From assembly GCA_037190225.1 (NCBI GenBank), contig JBBCJL010000007.1:1-64000 (forward strand): 64,000 nucleotides of DNA. Reading direction: 5' to 3'. The notes under the pieces are model-generated. The model did not search any database. It saw only the letters and a list, made by a program, of their open reading frames with translations, and was not told where the DNA came from. Shown in pieces: positions 41,986 through 51,138 of this stretch; within the stretch, counting starts at the first letter, position 1, and every line of letters begins with the position of its first letter. The translations under genes were made by a program, and so were the position numbers. This DNA comes from MKSF01 sp037190225. Lineage in GTDB: Bacteria; Bacteroidota; Bacteroidia; Chitinophagales; Chitinophagaceae.

Positions 41986-42843
41986 TTAAATATTCTCTAG
42001 TCTCCTATCCAGTCTTTTTTCTAATGATTTAATTAAAGAAGTCAGATAAGGACTTCTACTTTTTTTTCGCATAGCTAAATCTGTTTGCGCGCTGTAATAG
42101 TTGCCAAGTTTTATATTGAACGCTTTTTCATACGTTTCCATAACCCAGTTTAAAGGAACTTCGCCAAAATCTCCCCTTTCGAATTGTGCTATTATCAGTT
42201 CATGCAACTCAGCTTTCTTACCTAAGAATTTTACTTCTTTGGTATTTTCTGTGCTTTGATCTTCAAGAAAAAAGCTATTAACTACACTATTTCCATATTT
42301 CATTTTTTCAATCACATCTGAAAGATATATATTGAGTTCCTCGTAAGCTATTAATTTAGCTAGGACACTGCTATGGATGGTACAGAAACTAGTATCTAGT
42401 TCACCCTGGTATTCTCTTGAAATTGGAGGATAAGTGGCAGATCTCAGGAAGTAAAGCGCATCGTCGTGGCTATGGTTTAGTTTGTAGTAGTTGAAAAGCT
42501 GACGGTTCCTATCAATAAAGTTATTGTAGTAGTCAATCGTCTTTTTCAGGAAAGCTATCTTAGCCTCCTTATACCCTGTTGGGATGTGACTTAGTATGTA
42601 GACTAATTCGGAATAGTAGAGAAATTTTGAATAGAAATCCGGCTTAAGATATTTGAAAAAGAATATTTCTTCTTTAGTGCTTTTGAAGCTGTAGGAACAA
42701 ATAAATTGTTTAAGTTTATCCAAATATTCTTTGGATAACTCCAGTTTCCTAGCGACAGTTTGCACTTCGTTTAGTTTTTTGACCGAGATGCTCTGCAGTT
42801 CCTGAATATATGCTTCGCTTAATGAGTTGATATATTGATTCAT
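41986..42843 (-). CDS. RteC domain protein (conjugative transposon regulator family)
   Basis: 285 aa, AT-rich gene, mainly helical. It resembles the RteC family of Bacteroidota mobile elements: FICSYSFKSTKEEIFFFKYLKPDFYSKFLYYSELVYIL, a central helical block and the C-terminal part with WVMETYEKAFNIKLGNYY. In CTnDOT RteC controls excision of the element. Here no excisionase, integrase or tra genes are adjacent, only a degenerate IS3 copy downstream, so this looks like the remains of a lost element. The 267 bases between it and paaZ contain nothing I recognise. Confidence 0.85.
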   Translation of the reverse strand: MNQYINSLSEAYIQELQSISVKKLNEVQTVARKLELSKEYLDKLKQFICSYSFKSTKEEIFFFKYLKPDFYSKFLYYSELVYILSHIPTGYKEAKIAFLKKTIDYYNNFIDRNRQLFNYYKLNHSHDDALYFLRSATYPPISREYQGELDTSFCTIHSSVLAKLIAYEELNIYLSDVIEKMKYGNSVVNSFFLEDQSTENTKEVKFLGKKAELHELIIAQFERGDFGEVPLNWVMETYEKAFNIKLGNYYSAQTDLAMRKKSRSPYLTSLIKSLEKRLDRRLENI

Positions 42844-43049
42844 CTCAAAAAAAAATTGGTGAATGATTTATATTCGATATTTGTTATTAATAATATCTTC
42901 AAATACAATAATCGTTTTTCCTAAAAGCAATAGAAAAATTTCAAGATTGGCTAAATCTGGTACAGTGCTTAAATATACAGGTCCAACTCAAACACCGTTT
43001 TTTAGCCATTGTGTTACGTTCCCTCTTTCCGGACCACTATTTAACTAAC

Positions 43050-43690
43050 TTATCAAATATACTTCTTTTTTATACTGCAGTGGTGTAAACCATTCAATGT
43101 TTCGTGGGGACTTTGGGTGCTATAATCCTGATCCGGTCTTCTGTAAGTATAAGCATTCGTACCTCATGAATACACTCAAATAAATAAGCATCTAAGACAT
43201 CCTACCGGTATGTTCTGTTGAACCGTTCGATATACCCGTTCTGACAAGGCTTGCCCAGTTCTATATCTGTACTATTAATTTAACCAGTCTGTAAACGAAA
43301 AGCACTCATAAACTCAGGCTATTATTTACCCGTATACTTTCAGGTTTGCCGTGTTCATGTATAGCTCGTTTTAATGCTGCTACAACAGCAGATGCCGGAA
43401 AACTAAAATCAGCTTCAATGGACAACTTTTTGATTGTAATCATCAATAATGTTAAGGGTACGGAATTTCTGGGTGCTCATCAGCGTATTTTGCATAAAGT
43501 CCATAGACCAGCTGCTGTTCAGATGTTGTGATCCTGGTGCGTACAGGTAACCGTTTATGCGACTTGCGGCGCTCTTGTTAAGACCGAGCTTCAGGTAGAC
43601 CCTGTGGACACGTTTATAGTTTCAGGTATAGCGTTGGTGATGGATATGTGCATGCAACTTATCCTTGTTACAATACCAATCAATTTAGTT
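43050..43690 (-). pseudogene. Degenerate IS3-family transposase (integrase core)
   Basis: Reading the minus strand in shifting frames gives recognisable IS3/rve pieces: LNSSWSMDFMQNTLMSTQKF near 43,520-43,460, then RTLNIIDDYNQ, DFSFPASAVVAALKRAIHEHGKPE near 43,410-43,345, and GKPCQNGYIERFNRTYR near 43,250-43,205. Stops and frame shifts interrupt every block, so the gene is dead. No open frame of useful length remains. The adjacent 43,691-43,882 is AT-rich, with no gene. Confidence 0.8.
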
Positions 43691-43882
43691 ATTCATTTTC
43701 TATTTATATTAATTAAAGAGGAAATTCTTATATTCATTAAGTTGAAAATTCAGTAACTTTTGAAGTAATACCCATAAGGTAGGATTAATACCATAATAGG
43801 TATTTTTAATAATCTAGGATTTTAAAATGTATTAAAAAATAACTATATTACATTTTGACCACTACCCTAAACCTGAAAAGCC

Positions 43883-44137
43883 ATGACAACATTACCCACC
43901 AAAGCCCGGAATAATACCTTTTCCTTTATCGCGCTTTTAATAACATTCACCTTGTTCTTTGTGCGGTTATATAAGTTCAATTTAAGCCCCGGTGCGATCA
44001 ACTGGATAACTTATATAGGATTGGGCCTGGTAGTGCTTTGCCTGACACAGGCTAATTTCAGGAAAAAATCCAACATCGCAAATATCATAATGATAGCAGG
44101 GGTGCTGGTATCCCTGGTAATAGCTATTGTAGTTTAA
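43883..44137 (+). CDS. Small membrane protein, 84 aa
   Basis: Three predicted membrane helices (FIALLITFTLFFVRLY, WITYIGLGLVVLCLTQ, IANIIMIAGVLVSLVIAIVV) with a Lys-rich loop. No family recognised. Single gene after the mobile-element scar; GC content similar to the backbone, so probably resident. Confidence 0.7.
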   Translation: MTTLPTKARNNTFSFIALLITFTLFFVRLYKFNLSPGAINWITYIGLGLVVLCLTQANFRKKSNIANIIMIAGVLVSLVIAIVV

Positions 44138-44224
44138 AAAGAAAAGAACTGTCTGAAAAGGAGATATACTCCAGGTGAAACGAAGTGTGTGCTGGCCACC
44201 TTATATTTGTAAGGAAATGATTAA

Positions 44225-44280
44225 GAGATTTCTCCATCCGCTATCGCTACTGTCGAAATGACGGGTAAATGCTTTTAGAC
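44225..44280. repeat. Dispersed GTCATTCCG-type repeat, copy 2
   Basis: GAGATTTCTCCATCCGCTA (44228-44246) and CGAAATGACGGG close by match the minus-strand reading of 35026-35080. It lies in the gap between convergent genes. Confidence 0.5.
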
Positions 44281-44300
44281 AACTCCTTACAATAAAAAAC

Positions 44301-44336
44301 ACCGGCAACTGTAAGCCTGAGAGCTGCGTTGCCGGT
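44301..44336 (-). terminator. Terminator after porZ
   Basis: ACCGGCAAC (44301-44309) and GTTGCCGGT (44328-44336) pair perfectly; on the minus strand a T run (GTTTTTTATT) follows. Confidence 0.85.
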
Positions 44337-44361
44337 ATTTTAATATATTATCTAAGCGGGT

Positions 44362-46656
44362 TTACTCCCTGAAAATGATCTTGCCGTTGGCTTTCTCCAC
44401 GCCGTCCTTGCTCCTGACCAGCACGATATAGACGCCGGATTGTGCTCTTTTGCCCAGGTAATCCCTGCCGTCCCATACGGCCTGCCCGCCGTTGGCGGTG
44501 GTGCGGAATACCAGCTGCCCGTTCATATCCACGATCCGCACATCCGCGTTTTCCGTAAGGCCGTTGATGGCGATCATACCGCCGAAGCCCGAGGGTACGG
44601 GATTGGGATAGATCTCCAGCGGCTTTTCCATGCTTTCCCAACCGTCAGTGGCCGTGCCCTTATAGCGTACCAGCCCCATATCGGTAGCCACGTACACATC
44701 GCCGGTCATCGGGTCTATATTGATCCTGCGGATATTATTGCTGGGCAGCGGGCTGTTGTCCGTAGTGAACTGGTGTATGGTCTGGCGGCCGTCCTCCGAT
44801 ACCAGCCACAGGCCGGTATTAGTGCCTACCCATTTGCGGTTGGCGCCGTCCACAGCCAGCGCTGTAATGCTGATCTCCTGGAACAGGTAGCCAGGGAAAT
44901 CGTCATTCTGGATGACGGGGATGTCGGCATCGCAGCTTTGCCGGATATCATAGCCGCAGGAATACACAGCGATACCGATATCAGTGCCGATCCATACGTT
45001 GTCATTCTTATCCACGGCTACGCACTGCACATTATTGCTGGGCAGGTTGCCCTTGCCTTTGCCGGCCTGTAATACCTTGTAAAAATCATCGCTGCTATTA
45101 TCCACCGTGCCGTTGGCATTATACACGATCAGTCCGCCGGTACCAAAGGGTACCAGCCACATATTATCCGACTTATCAATGACAATATCACCCACCAGTC
45201 CCTGCAGCGAGGCCGGCTGGCTGGAGGTAAGCGGGTTGATGATAATGGCGCTGCTGTGCCAGCTGCCATCTGGTGTCTTGACCTTCAGCAGCCTGTCGGT
45301 ACCGTAATTGACCACCCACAGGTTGTCGCGGGAGTCCAGCGCCAGGCCGTAGGTATAGATATCTCCTGAAGGGTCTCCTTTCCTGGGCTCGAACATATCC
45401 CGGTATTCCCTGGGAGAGAGGTCAGCGCTCATTTCAGAGACCCCGCCCCGGAATGCCGTGGAATAATAGGTGCCTGTTTTCCGGTCCCTGATGATACGGA
45501 CAAAATCTATAAAATTATAATTATTGGACACCCAGGATAAATTGTAGAACATATTATCCTTGAATATGGTATAGATGCTGGTGTTATATATCGGGTTCAG
45601 GTTGTCACGATGCCCGCCATGCGCTACCGCGAAATCCCCGTTATAGGCATATACGTCGGCGGCCTGGTAATCGGTGATGGCATTGGGCACATAGGTGGTA
45701 TATTCCTGGCCGTTCTTACGGCGGAGCCCGGTCTTGTATTCGCCCACGTACACCTGCCCTGCCGATTCAATGACCTTGACGATCTTCCTTTGGGGAATGC
45801 TGTCGGCCAGCCGTCCGGTGGCATCCAGCATATAGGCATTATCGGGTATGGTGCTGTTGGAAGTATAATCGCTGAAGCCGATCCTGTTAGCAGACAGGGG
45901 ATATATATTGGCGATGCTCCGGGTATGGGTATAGAAAGACCGCAGGGCATTGGCTTCAAAAACAGCTATCTCCGTATCATTCAGCAGGTATAATCTGTCA
46001 TCCTGGCTGACGATGCGGGTATAAATGCCGTTGTCTATCTTGTCCCAGCTGCCGTAATAGATAAAGGAGGGATTATCCAGCGCCGACCGGTACACGCCGT
46101 TGCTGGTGGTGACGTAAATGGTATTGCCGGATACGGCGGCGCCCAGTATGCGCTGCTCGGTATTGTTATCGTAAAAGACCACGGTTTCCCTGATCTCTTT
46201 CCTGCTGAGGTTCACCACGATCAGCCCCTTGCCGGTAGCGATATAGGCAAACCCGCTTTTGCAGACAATGTCGTTGATGTCCTTGTTGCCGCTCACCTGC
46301 GACAAAAACAGGGAAGGAATATTAAAAAAGGTATTGTCCTTAAAAAGGTCGATATTGCTGTTCTGGTAGCCTATGACCGTAATGCCGGTAGTGAGGTCAT
46401 GGCTCAGCCTGGCAACACCCGGGTTGGCCATGCCCGAAATTTTGTTGAAAGCTTCGATGTCGCCGCTGTTCTTATTGTAGGTATAGAATCCTGACAGGGT
46501 GCCTACGTAAAAAGTGGTGCCATCCTCTACCATATCCGTTACTTCATTATAGGAATAGAAGGAGGTCCACTGTCCTACAGGGGTTCCCAGTACGGACTGC
46601 GCCTGTACGGAGCCGGATAACAATGCGAACAATAAACTGATGCCGATGCTTTTCAT
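44362..46656 (-). CDS. porZ: PorZ-like two-propeller protein of the type IX secretion system
   Basis: 764 aa with signal peptide (MKSIGISLLFALLSGSVQAQ). The N-terminal stretch GQWTSFYSYNEVTDMVEDG and FYTYNKNSGDIEAFNKISGM matches the PorZ N-terminal propeller; a second propeller with two-component-regulator-type repeats follows (LPSNNVQCVAVDKNDNVWIG, LPSNNIRRINIDPMTGDVYV). The C-terminus (IYPNPVPSGFGGMIAINGL ... GVYIVLVRSKDG) is a type A sorting domain. PorZ belongs to the surface attachment complex that links T9SS substrates to A-LPS. Substrates of this system are encoded at 26935-31007. Confidence 0.88.
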   Translation of the reverse strand: MKSIGISLLFALLSGSVQAQSVLGTPVGQWTSFYSYNEVTDMVEDGTTFYVGTLSGFYTYNKNSGDIEAFNKISGMANPGVARLSHDLTTGITVIGYQNSNIDLFKDNTFFNIPSLFLSQVSGNKDINDIVCKSGFAYIATGKGLIVVNLSRKEIRETVVFYDNNTEQRILGAAVSGNTIYVTTSNGVYRSALDNPSFIYYGSWDKIDNGIYTRIVSQDDRLYLLNDTEIAVFEANALRSFYTHTRSIANIYPLSANRIGFSDYTSNSTIPDNAYMLDATGRLADSIPQRKIVKVIESAGQVYVGEYKTGLRRKNGQEYTTYVPNAITDYQAADVYAYNGDFAVAHGGHRDNLNPIYNTSIYTIFKDNMFYNLSWVSNNYNFIDFVRIIRDRKTGTYYSTAFRGGVSEMSADLSPREYRDMFEPRKGDPSGDIYTYGLALDSRDNLWVVNYGTDRLLKVKTPDGSWHSSAIIINPLTSSQPASLQGLVGDIVIDKSDNMWLVPFGTGGLIVYNANGTVDNSSDDFYKVLQAGKGKGNLPSNNVQCVAVDKNDNVWIGTDIGIAVYSCGYDIRQSCDADIPVIQNDDFPGYLFQEISITALAVDGANRKWVGTNTGLWLVSEDGRQTIHQFTTDNSPLPSNNIRRINIDPMTGDVYVATDMGLVRYKGTATDGWESMEKPLEIYPNPVPSGFGGMIAINGLTENADVRIVDMNGQLVFRTTANGGQAVWDGRDYLGKRAQSGVYIVLVRSKDGVEKANGKIIFRE

Positions 46657-46698
46657 TGAAATGATTTGAGTAATAAAAATAACGAAATTCCGGTTAAA

Positions 46699-47268
46699 TT
46701 ATTGTCCGGGGGGCTCCTGTCCCCATTTATAGTGCGGGACGGGTACGCCCAGCAGCCCGAAGACCCTGTCGGTAACGGTCTGTGCCGCCTCCTCGAGGGT
46801 AGCAGGGTTGCTGTAGAAGGACGGGGAGGCCGGGAGGATGACGCCGCCGGCTTCCGTGACCGTTTTCATATTGTTGATATGTATAAGGTTGTAGGGCGTT
46901 TCCCTGATGAGGCAGATGAGCTTTTTCCTTTCCTTCAGCATGACGTCCGCGGCCCGTGTGATAAGGGTATCGCTGATGCCCTGGGCGATACGGCCCAGAG
47001 TGCCCATGCTGCAGGGGCAGATGACCAGCGCGTCAAAGCCCGCGCTGCCGGACGCGAACGGGGCGAAATAATCCTTATTGCTATAGGTATCGAATTGAAA
47101 GTCCTCGTAACGGGTGTGCTGTAACTCCAGCTCCCATACGGTCCTGGCATTTTCAGACCATACAATGCCTACCTGCCCGAAGAGATCCCTGTGCCGCTGC
47201 AGTGTTTTGAACAGCTGGTAGGCATAGATGGAACCGCTGGCCCCCGTAACCGCTACCGCAATTTTCAT
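46699..47268 (-). CDS. ubiX: UbiX family flavin prenyltransferase
   Basis: 189 aa from ATG 47268 (MKIAVAVTGASGSIYAYQLF); the open frame extends 19 codons upstream without family similarity. Flavoprotein fold with the FMN-binding GASGS loop, the CPCSMGTLGRIAQGISDTLI block and the C-terminal FYSNPATLEEAAQTVTDRV. Makes prenylated FMN for UbiD-type decarboxylases. No ubiD gene is in the window. Confidence 0.94.
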   Translation of the reverse strand: MKIAVAVTGASGSIYAYQLFKTLQRHRDLFGQVGIVWSENARTVWELELQHTRYEDFQFDTYSNKDYFAPFASGSAGFDALVICPCSMGTLGRIAQGISDTLITRAADVMLKERKKLICLIRETPYNLIHINNMKTVTEAGGVILPASPSFYSNPATLEEAAQTVTDRVFGLLGVPVPHYKWGQEPPGQ

Positions 47269-47346
47269 GGGTATTTTAAATTTATTTCTACAAAAATAGT
47301 CTATATATTGCATAGCATAACACACGTACTGTTAAATCGACAACTT

Positions 47347-47877
47347 ATGAAATATATCTGGAGTACTTTGCTGGTCCTGTTGAGCGTGGTAGCCTACGGG
47401 CAGAAAAAGGCCATTAAATGGTACACTTTTGAAGAAGCGGAAGCGCTGATGAAGACCCGCCCGAAGCTGATCCTGGTGGATATTTACACCAACTGGTGCA
47501 CCTGGTGCAAAAAGATGGACAGGGATATTTACAGCAATCCCCAGGTCATTGATTACATCAACGAGCATTATTACCCGGTGAAGTTCAATGCGGAGCAGCC
47601 CAGGCCCGTCACTTTCAACGGCATCACCTACAATGTCACAAAAAGGAAAGGCAGGTCTTTCAACGAAATGACCCTTTACCTCACCAGTGGCCAGGTTTCC
47701 TATCCTACTACCGTTATCTTTGAGAAGGGGCTGGCACAGCCTTATCCTTACGGCGGTTACCTGGAGCTGTACCAGATGGAAAGCCTGCTGGTCTATTACG
47801 CAGAGCATTATAAAGGAGATAAAACCGATATGAACACCTTTGCAAGGAATTACAAATTCCGCTGGAGCAAGGAATAG
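47347..47877 (+). CDS. Periplasmic thioredoxin-like protein
   Basis: 176 aa from ATG 47347, which gives a signal peptide (MKYIWSTLLVLLSVVAYG); the open frame begins further upstream inside the ubiX region without similarity. The thioredoxin_7/DUF255-type domain has the active site NWCTWCKK (C51, C54). Probably a periplasmic thiol oxidoreductase. Ends 3 bases before the convergent phosphatase gene. Confidence 0.9.
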   Translation: MKYIWSTLLVLLSVVAYGQKKAIKWYTFEEAEALMKTRPKLILVDIYTNWCTWCKKMDRDIYSNPQVIDYINEHYYPVKFNAEQPRPVTFNGITYNVTKRKGRSFNEMTLYLTSGQVSYPTTVIFEKGLAQPYPYGGYLELYQMESLLVYYAEHYKGDKTDMNTFARNYKFRWSKE

Positions 47878-47880
47878 GCT

Positions 47881-48420
47881 TTACAGGCGGCCTTTTTCAT
47901 AATCGGTCATGAAGGACAGCAGGCTGTCATACTGGTAGTCGATCAGCAGGTTGGGCATGTCCTGCGGCGGCAGGGTAGTGTGGAGAAATACCGTTTTCAT
48001 CTGCAGTCCTTTCCCGAAATACATATCGCTGAGGTTATTGCCCACCATCCAGGCATTTTCAAAGGCAATTTCAGGAAAATCCTCCTTGGCATGCAATCCC
48101 ATACCGGTATTGGGCTTCCTGTAGGGATGCTTTTTATCGGGCGTGGCTGCAAAATAGATCTTATCGATCCTGCCGCCGGCAGCGGTGATCTCCCGGAGCA
48201 TTTTTTCGTGGATGGCATGGAGGTCCTCTTCCATCATCAGGCCCCTGCCGATGCCTCTCTGGTTCGTCACCACGATGATCCTGTCAAACAGCGTGCCGGC
48301 GATCCGTAAAGCCTCCGGAACTCCCGGCAGGAATTCAAATTCGCTGATCTTCCGGATATAATCCCCTTGATTTTCCCTGTTGATAACACCGTCCCTGTCC
48401 AGGAATAAAGTAGTAATCAT
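47881..48420 (-). CDS. gmhB: HAD-IIIA phosphatase, GmhB-like (heptose bisphosphate 7-phosphatase)
   Basis: 179 aa. Motif I FLDRDGVIN, motif II VVTNQRGIGRG, the Lys region in HPYRKPNTGMG and motif IV as MVGNNLSDMYFGKG. The overall order and length are those of GmhB/HisB-N. Two departures: the usual zinc-binding cysteine loop (C-x-H ... C-x-C) before the RKP block is missing (ATPDKKHPYRKP), and the first acidic residue of motif IV is Asn instead of Asp. It may still be a lipopolysaccharide-heptose phosphatase, but activity or substrate could differ. Confidence 0.8.
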   Translation of the reverse strand: MITTLFLDRDGVINRENQGDYIRKISEFEFLPGVPEALRIAGTLFDRIIVVTNQRGIGRGLMMEEDLHAIHEKMLREITAAGGRIDKIYFAATPDKKHPYRKPNTGMGLHAKEDFPEIAFENAWMVGNNLSDMYFGKGLQMKTVFLHTTLPPQDMPNLLIDYQYDSLLSFMTDYEKGRL

Positions 48421-48537
48421 TTTTGCTGTCGCGATGGTCCGGCTGCGAAATTAAGCTGCTTTTCCCTGCAAACCTTACTTTTATTATGAATATATTGCGG
48501 GGTTGTTTAAATTTGTTGGATTAATTAATATAACGCT

Positions 48538-51048
48538 ATGGATCAAAAATCTAAGTTTTCCGGGTGGCTGCCCCATTTATACGTATTGGGGATCATTATC
48601 CTGATAGCCGTCTTATTCTGTATTCCCGCCTTTAAGGGCAATTACCTTGACCAGCATGATATTTTCACCTGGCTGCAGGGGTCCAAGGAGCACAGGGATT
48701 TTTATGAAAAAACGGGAGAGCAGGCCGGTTGGGCCGGCAATATGTTCAGCGGCATGCCCCAGATACTGATTGATCCTTACAGTACCGGTAACTGGTACAG
48801 CAAAGTACAGCAGACACTTCTCTTTTATAAGCATGGCTTACCGCATCATCCTGCCGTTCTTTTTATCCTCGGCATGGTGAGCTTTTACCTGTTGTCGAGC
48901 GCTTTGAGATGGAATAAATGGCTGGGACTGACAGGAGCGGTGGCCTTTGCCTTTGCCTCTTACAATCCCATTATTATAGTAGCCGGGCATACGACCAAAT
49001 ATATAGATGTGGCCTATATACCCGCGCTGTTCGCGGCTATTGTATGGGCTTACAGGGGTAAGTACTGGCTGGGCGGCGCGCTGGCAGGGGTCGTCATGGC
49101 ATTCATAGTGGAAACCGGGCACTACCAGATCATCTATTACACCGCCATCACCGTGCTGATAGGCATAGCAGGCATCGCTGTTTCCATGATACGCAAAGGT
49201 CAGACGAAGATCTGGCTGAAAGGTACCGTATTCCTGGCCGTAGGGGCCATATTGGGCATACTTGTCAACAATGCAAGATTCATACAAACCCAGAATAACA
49301 GTAAATATACTATAAGGGGCGGGCACAGCGAGCTGCAGGAAGATGTCGCCAAGCATGGTTCCGGCCTGGATAAGGATTATGCCTTTGTCTGGAGCAATGG
49401 CGTAGGTGAGACGATGTGCATCCTGGTGCCTGGTTTATACGGCGGCGGCAGCGCCGAGTCCCTGCCTGAAAATTCGGCCTATGAGCGCAAGCTGGTATCC
49501 CTGGGGGTGCCCCAGGCACAGGCTGAGCAAATGAACAAGCAGGCGCCTACCTATTGGGGGCCGCAGCCGATGTTGTCAGGACCTGTCTATTTCGGCGCTA
49601 TTATCTGTTTCCTGTTTGTATTGTCATTATTTGTGGTCAGGAGCCCGCTGAAGTGGTGGGGCCTTGGCTTGTCCATATTCTTTATCATCCTCTCCACCGG
49701 TAAGAACCTGGCTATCAATGATACCCTGTTTGATATCATACCGGGCTTAAATAAATTCAGGACGCCTTCCATGGCGCTGGTCATACCTTCCTTCATATTC
49801 GTGGTGATGGCGGTGGCTGCGCTCCGGGAAGTGCTGAAGCCGGAAGCGGATAAGGCCGATTTGCTGAAGAAGCTGAAACTGTCTGTATATATCACCGGCG
49901 GCATTACGCTGGCGATACTGCTGTACAGCCAGGCGGGTATGACCTACCGCAGCGAGGGCGACCAGAACATAGCCTCCCAGTTCGGGGAAGCCGGTGAGGA
50001 GATCATGAAAGCCATCCGTGAGGACAGGGCGGGTATGGCGCTTAAAGATTCTTTCCGCAGCCTGGTGCTGATCCTGCTGGCGGGTGGTGTCCTGTGGGCG
50101 CTGCTGAAAAGCAAGCTGAGCCAGGGCGTGGCCATCGGCCTGGTGGCAGTGCTGATAGGTATAGATAACATCGGCGTGGCGCACCGCTATATGAACGAAT
50201 CCCATTATATCGACGAAACGGACTGGGAACGTAAGCTGAACCCTCGTGCCGTGGATAAGCAGATCATGCAGGATAAGGAACTGAACTACCGTGTTTTTGA
50301 TATTACCAAGAGCACCTTTAATGATGCGTTCCCTTCGCTGTTCCACCATTCCGTGGGCGGGTACCACGGTGCTAAGCTGCAGATCTACCAGGACCTGATA
50401 GAGAACCAGATTGGTAGGTTCAACAGCAGCGTGCTGAATATGCTGAATACCAAATACTTTATTCTTCCCACAGGCCAGCAGCAGCCTAAGGAAGCGGTGC
50501 AGCTCAACCCGAACGCGCTGGGTAACGGCTGGTTTGTAAATACCATCAAAGTAGTGAAGACCGCGCGGGAAGAAATGGATGCGCTGAACGGGCCGTCACT
50601 GCAGAACCCTTCGGATTCCACGCAGGGTAACTTTAACCCGGCTGCCGTTGCGGTGATCAGGGAAGACAGGATGGGTAAGGTGAACAGCAGGATAGGTAGA
50701 TCCGGGGACGCTTATGTGAAGCTGACCGCCTATGCGCCTAACAGGCTCAGCTATGAGGTGGAGAACGCGCAGGACGGTTTTGCCGTGTTCTCCGAGATAT
50801 ATTATCCTGAAGGCTGGACAGCCACCATAGACGGCAGGCCCGCGGAGATCATAAGAACGGACTATGTATTGAGAGGCCTGAATATTCCTGCCGGTAAGCA
50901 TAAAGTGGAGTTTAGCTTTAAATATCCCGGGATTGATGCCCAGGAAACGCTTGCGGTGATAGCCAGCATCCTGCTGACCATCATGGCAGGGCTGGCGGTT
51001 TTTTTCAGTACCAGGCCAAAGCGTCCTGTAGAAGTTAAGCAGGCTTAA
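48538..51048 (+). CDS. YfhO family membrane protein
   Basis: 836 aa, about 12-14 membrane helices with a large periplasmic C-terminal domain (NYRVFDITKSTFNDAFPSLFHHS, SYEVENAQDGFAVFSEIYYPEGWTATIDG). The first loop has FKGNYLDQHDIFTWLQGSKEHRDF, typical of the family. YfhO proteins are GT-C-like glycosyltransferase relatives that modify cell-surface polymers; the substrate here is unknown. Ends with a strong terminator. Confidence 0.9.
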   Translation: MDQKSKFSGWLPHLYVLGIIILIAVLFCIPAFKGNYLDQHDIFTWLQGSKEHRDFYEKTGEQAGWAGNMFSGMPQILIDPYSTGNWYSKVQQTLLFYKHGLPHHPAVLFILGMVSFYLLSSALRWNKWLGLTGAVAFAFASYNPIIIVAGHTTKYIDVAYIPALFAAIVWAYRGKYWLGGALAGVVMAFIVETGHYQIIYYTAITVLIGIAGIAVSMIRKGQTKIWLKGTVFLAVGAILGILVNNARFIQTQNNSKYTIRGGHSELQEDVAKHGSGLDKDYAFVWSNGVGETMCILVPGLYGGGSAESLPENSAYERKLVSLGVPQAQAEQMNKQAPTYWGPQPMLSGPVYFGAIICFLFVLSLFVVRSPLKWWGLGLSIFFIILSTGKNLAINDTLFDIIPGLNKFRTPSMALVIPSFIFVVMAVAALREVLKPEADKADLLKKLKLSVYITGGITLAILLYSQAGMTYRSEGDQNIASQFGEAGEEIMKAIREDRAGMALKDSFRSLVLILLAGGVLWALLKSKLSQGVAIGLVAVLIGIDNIGVAHRYMNESHYIDETDWERKLNPRAVDKQIMQDKELNYRVFDITKSTFNDAFPSLFHHSVGGYHGAKLQIYQDLIENQIGRFNSSVLNMLNTKYFILPTGQQQPKEAVQLNPNALGNGWFVNTIKVVKTAREEMDALNGPSLQNPSDSTQGNFNPAAVAVIREDRMGKVNSRIGRSGDAYVKLTAYAPNRLSYEVENAQDGFAVFSEIYYPEGWTATIDGRPAEIIRTDYVLRGLNIPAGKHKVEFSFKYPGIDAQETLAVIASILLTIMAGLAVFFSTRPKRPVEVKQA

Positions 51049-51067
51049 TATAAAACTATTAATACAG

Positions 51068-51098
51068 AAGATGCCGCTCCTTAAAAGGGCGGCATCTT
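51068..51098 (+). terminator. Terminator between yfhO-like and MuiA-like genes
   Basis: AAGATGCCGC (51068-51077) and GCGGCATCTT (51089-51098) with an inner CC/GG extension; T-rich on the plus side (TTTCTT). Lies between convergent genes. Confidence 0.85.
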
Positions 51099-51138
51099 TC
51101 TTACAGGCCGGAATAGCCGGTAATGCTAATGAAGGTTA

